Below, piece after piece: positions 60,684 to 64,000 of a stretch of DNA of 64,000 nt (its first letter is position 1; every line of letters starts with the position of its first letter). The position numbers and the translations under genes were made by a program. The DNA is from Helicoverpa zea (lineage: Eukaryota; Arthropoda; Insecta; Lepidoptera; Noctuidae): positions 3,782,001 through 3,846,000 of the forward strand of contig NC_061467.1 in NCBI RefSeq assembly GCF_022581195.2. Reading direction: 5' to 3'. The notes below the pieces were generated by a model. That model saw only the letters and a program-made list of their open reading frames with translations. It searched no databases and had not been told where the DNA came from.

Positions 60684-63600
60684 TTAGCGACACTCCCAAA
60701 CTTTGACGGTCTGATCGACGCTGCCTGATATCACGTATGGCAAGCTCCTGTGGAAATCTGAAAAGAAAACAAAACATTATAGTATGACTTAAGAAATAGC
60801 CTAAAGTATCCTCCTTGATTTTATGATGCGAAAATGTTTATAGTAGATAATAAAGCAGTATATCGAACCGAGACTGGTGGCGAAGTGCTGGTGCGCGTAG
60901 AGAGTCTTGAGGCAGCGCGTGTGCGCCACGTCCCACACGCGCAGCGTCTTGTCGTCGGACGCCGTGAGCAGGTAGCGGCCGCCCGGGTGCCACGCCGCGC
61001 CGCGCACCCAGTTGTCGTGCCCCACCAGCGTCGCCAGGCACTGCCCCGTGCTCACGTCCCAGATCTGTGCACAACAAATATTATGTTACATCAGGTAAGT
61101 CTAACACGGCCTACCAGAGGGGTCATTTGTTCAGGTGTGCCGGTCAACCAAACTTTGATAGCGTGTATAGCTAAATGTACTGTGTTACTCGAAAAAATCG
61201 AAAGAAAAGCTACACAGGTCTATTCCCACACATTGCGGTCTAAAATAAATGAGACACACGCTTCTTGAAAACGATTAATAGGATTTTCTCGTGTCCTAAC
61301 ATCTTTCAGTACGCTTGCCATTACCCAGTTTCACTCGCGACCGATTTAGGGGGATCCTATAAGACCGTGATGGTTGTTGGTCAGCATTGTGCAGCTATAG
61401 GCTTCTTCTTCCTACTGCCCTGTTCCCAATTTAATTTGGGGTCGGCGCAATATGTCTTTTGCTTCCATTTTTCCTTGTCACTCGTCATACTGACACTCAC
61501 TCCCTTCCTATTCATGTCATCTATAGGCTGACGGAAATATATGCTGAGGATGTGGTACCTTGACGGACTTGTCGCGCGAGCCGCTGGCGAGGAAAGGCCC
61601 GGCGTGGTTGGCGCGGCGGTTGTCTGTGCCGGCGGCCTCGTTGACGGCGGCGGCGGCGGCCTCGGGCGCCCACGACACGCACTCCACCACGTGCTCGTGC
61701 TCGCGGAGCTCCATCTGCACATAAGTGCCGACTTTAAGTTTTACGTAATAGATTCAAACGTGGGATCGGGGCCTGTCGTAAAATATTTTCAATACCATAT
61801 ATAGCAATGTCAGAGTTTGTGACTTTATTTCGTTTGTGTATGTTAAGATAAAATATGGGTCAGTAAATAGCATACAGTTTGAGGTCGACGAGAAGTCAAA
61901 ACGCAGAAAGAACTATCAAAACGCTCGCTCTTCCACTATTTCACAGCTCACGTATACATGAAATCGCTATTTTAGCGAGCGAGGAACTAATAACTATTGG
62001 GGCTCCCGGGTTCTGCCACATATTTGTGTTCGTAACGTGTACAAACCTACATACGGAAATAAGTCCTAATGCTAGGGTATCCTTCCCGTATAGAGAGTTC
62101 AACTCAGATTTGCGCGCGGCCCTATGTGTGCGTCGGCTTGTAAATATACAACTTTCATTCGTGTGACAGTGACGTCGTCCGAGCATGACGTGTTCTCATC
62201 GCTTTTTGTTATGGGTACAGTCGTTTACGAAAATGTCTAGTTCTTCACGGAGAAAATGTTTTAAGGAGTCAGGTAGCGTTTCAAAAAAATGAAACAACAT
62301 TCAAAGCTTTTTATTATTACATTTTACAGTTTATCATTATTTTCTCATACGGCTTTTCAAATTGACATTGACAGTATCTAAGAAATAAATGAAGTGAAAT
62401 ATCTAAGATGAATTAAATACTCCTTACATATTTTCTAGCTCGGGGTACGCGGACAATAAATAAATGTGTGGACTAAGAATGTAAAAGACCTATAATTTAG
62501 TATAATAATGGAAACAAAATGTGTGGGGAATTTTAAAAAATTATATTGCTTCGCATAATGTCGACCAAAATAAGACGGAAATAATGAAACTCATAAATGA
62601 ACGTTTAAGTCAAATTGATGAAGGGATGTTGGGTAATACTTGTCGACATGTACAAAAGAAAAAAGAAGAATACTATAGACATTTTGACATGGAGTCAGAA
62701 TTTATAATTAACATTGGTGAAAGTAGCGAATCCGAAAATTCATCATTTGATTTTTCAAGTAGCGATACAGAATCATTATAAATAAATAAACTAAATTACG
62801 TAATAACTGTACTTTAAACAGCCGTATCCAACCCCTAAATAACTGTATTAGTACCCGACTGTACCTCTTGTCACGCACACAAAGTCACTGTATATGTACA
62901 AGGGTTACCCACACATAGGGCCGCGCGCACGACTGAGTTGAACTTACTATACACAGTTTAAAAGCCTGATTAAAACATTGATATCACACGTACCTTGCAT
63001 TCATTGGTGTCGGCGTTCCAGATGCGCACGGTCTGGTCGTTGGAGCAGGAGGCGAGCAGCGAGCCGTCCGCCGACACACGTACCATGCGCACCCACTCGC
63101 GGTGACCTTTATACGTTTTGATGCAATACCTGGTAACAACATATATTATGTTAGTGTTTTATTTAAAATAAAAACATTGACTTTGAGAGTTATTTTATGG
63201 AAAAAAACGAGGGAAATTATTTCATTGGTTAAACTAATTTGTGTCAAGTAACGACACATAAATAATTAGGTCATATGAAAGCAATTTTGCTCTGCAATCG
63301 AACAACAAAGACATTATTTTCAAGGATGTGTGTCAGAGTTTTTATGATTGCATATCTTCAACAGTAATTTCTCTTATTTATTGTGTTTTATTATCAACAA
63401 GTTTTCTTCCTGCTAGCTCAATAAATAACATTAACGAAGAAATTATGTCAGTACTTTGTGACATTTATTTGTTGTATTTACAGTGATTTTTCATTTAATT
63501 CATTTAATTTGTATGTTATTTTCCTGTGTCCATTTTATAAACTCCTTATAATTTAATTCAATAACATACAAATTATTTTCAAAGCACGATTAATAGAATT

Positions 63601-64000
63601 CCAGAAACTACATTATTTTTGCTCATGACTATGCCACATGCTGACCCCAGTCGCGTTTTTTTCTTACATCCGCATTCCTCTCCCCAATGTCCAAAAACGT
63701 AGGTAAAAATGGGCTCCGTAATTATTATTTCTACTATGAACGCACTGTGTTCGGCCGAGCCGCATATTTTGACTAAGATTGAGAGCTTTATAAGTTAGGA
63801 CTTGAAGATTTAGGGCGTTTAAAATCTTGGTTTTAGATAGGACCATCTTGACAATACTAAGCATACAATGTATTTATGGCTACATTTTCATATATTTGTG
63901 GTATTTTCTTCAAGTTGTTCTTACCCAGTAGCCACTTCCCAAGCCTTGATGGTCTTGTCCCGGCTCGCGGAGTACACGATGTCGCCGCTAGGAGAGAACG
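60684..64000 (-). CDS. Lis-1: Lis-1 (PAFAH1B1), C-terminal WD40 part, cut by the window edge
   Basis: Regulator of cytoplasmic dynein, needed for nuclear movement and spindle positioning. Five exons are visible: 63925 to beyond 64000, 62994-63129, 61559-61714, 60869-61064 and 60684-60757; they cover the last half (about 211 residues) of a protein of about 410. WD repeats follow in order: SASRDKTIKAWEVATG, YCIKTYKGHREWVRMVR, SCSNDQTVRIWNADTNECK, MELREHEHVVECVSWAP, SGSRDKSVK, TLVGHDNWVRGAAWHPGG, DDKTLRVWDV and the invariant C-terminus GSVDQTVKVWECR. An Ala-rich insert (EAAAAAVNEAAG) sits where the family has a loop. One donor (G|GTTCGA at 60868) is unusual beyond the GT but is required by phase. 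The N-terminal LisH and coiled coil lie off the right edge. Confidence 0.95.
61405..61460 (-). repeat. Short dispersed repeat, CCAACCCCAAATAAA type, inverted
   Basis: CTGTTCCCAATTTAATTTGG, then GGTCGGCGCA, is the reverse complement of the 56431 family. It lies in the Lis-1 intron about 100 bp from the exon at 61559. Confidence 0.5.
62091..62949 (+). mobile_element. TA-flanked DNA transposon remnant in Lis-1 intron
   Basis: The left end TAGAGAGTTCAACTCAG, then GCGCGCGGCCCTATGTGTG, is the near-exact reverse complement of the right end (CACACATAGGGCCGCGCGC, then CTGAGTTGAACTTACTA), and similarity continues inward for about 75 bp. Both ends abut TA (62089-62090 and 62950-62951), the target duplication of Tc1/mariner-type elements. 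The plus-strand frame 62521-62781 (NVWGILKNYIASHN, then an acidic Ser-rich tail) looks like the last 86 residues of a Tc1-like transposase. The catalytic domain is missing, so the copy is dead. It lies on the strand opposite to Lis-1. Confidence 0.7.

Noticed and set aside
60834..61804. Arg/Ala-rich plus-strand frames of 87-144 residues
   Set aside because: Antisense of the G+C-rich Lis-1 WD40 exons.
62521..62781. 86-residue frame as a host gene inside Lis-1
   Set aside because: It lies between transposon inverted ends and resembles a transposase tail; a TAA precedes it in frame.
1..64000. CRISPR array, prophage, operon or new defence system
   Set aside because: Introns, SINEs, LINEs and animal gene families show insect nuclear DNA; no regularly spaced direct repeats were seen.

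Overview
The window is nuclear DNA of an insect, almost certainly a moth or butterfly (noctuid-like). The evidence is AT-rich sequence, GT-AG introns, dispersed repeats typical of Lepidoptera (a tRNA-like SINE, RTE, R1-clade and other LINEs, MITEs) and arthropod gene families such as a gustatory receptor and a Methuselah-like receptor. There is no bacterial, plasmid or CRISPR content. I rebuilt the genes by following reading frames across GT-AG introns and checking that intron phases agree, so exon coordinates are predictions good to about 1-3 bases.

Layout, left to right. 1-5.8 kb: mostly gene-free, with a possible exon at the very edge. 5.8-6.2 kb: first coding exon of a Methuselah-like GPCR (-). 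8.3-12 kb: a LINE copy, a short dispersed repeat and MITEs. 12.4-14.2 kb: a small interferon-inducible-6/27-like gene (+). 15.0-23.8 kb: a complete 24-exon ABCB full transporter of the P-glycoprotein type (-). 24.8-26.3 kb: a prostaglandin-reductase-type NADPH oxidoreductase (+), divergent from the transporter. 26.4-28.9 kb: a THAP-domain protein (-). 31.4-33.5 kb: a gustatory receptor (+). 33.8-34.5 kb: an O6-methylguanine-DNA methyltransferase (-) with an apparent 1-nt frameshift near its start. 34.9 kb: an orphan THAP exon (+). 36.0-36.8 kb: a 5'-truncated R1-clade LINE with a 15-bp target duplication. 37.2-39.2 kb: a second prostaglandin reductase paralogue (-). 39.9-46.9 kb: a 1463-residue C2H2 zinc-finger protein (+), whose last intron holds a SINE, an RTE element and a tandem duplication. 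48.7-57.5 kb: TMEM120 (-), with what look like two alternative last exons. 60.7-64 kb: the C-terminal half of Lis-1 (-), with a TA-flanked DNA transposon in one intron.

The genes do not form an operon or a pathway. The one functional theme is detoxification and stress: an efflux pump sits head-to-head with an enone/alkenal reductase, a second reductase copy lies 11 kb away, and a DNA-repair methyltransferase lies between them. That link is inference. The points most worth checking are the distal TMEM120 last exon, the repeated KNITIKS peptide in the zinc-finger protein, the QPI-centred repeats in the THAP protein, the MGMT frameshift and the alternative end of the gustatory receptor.
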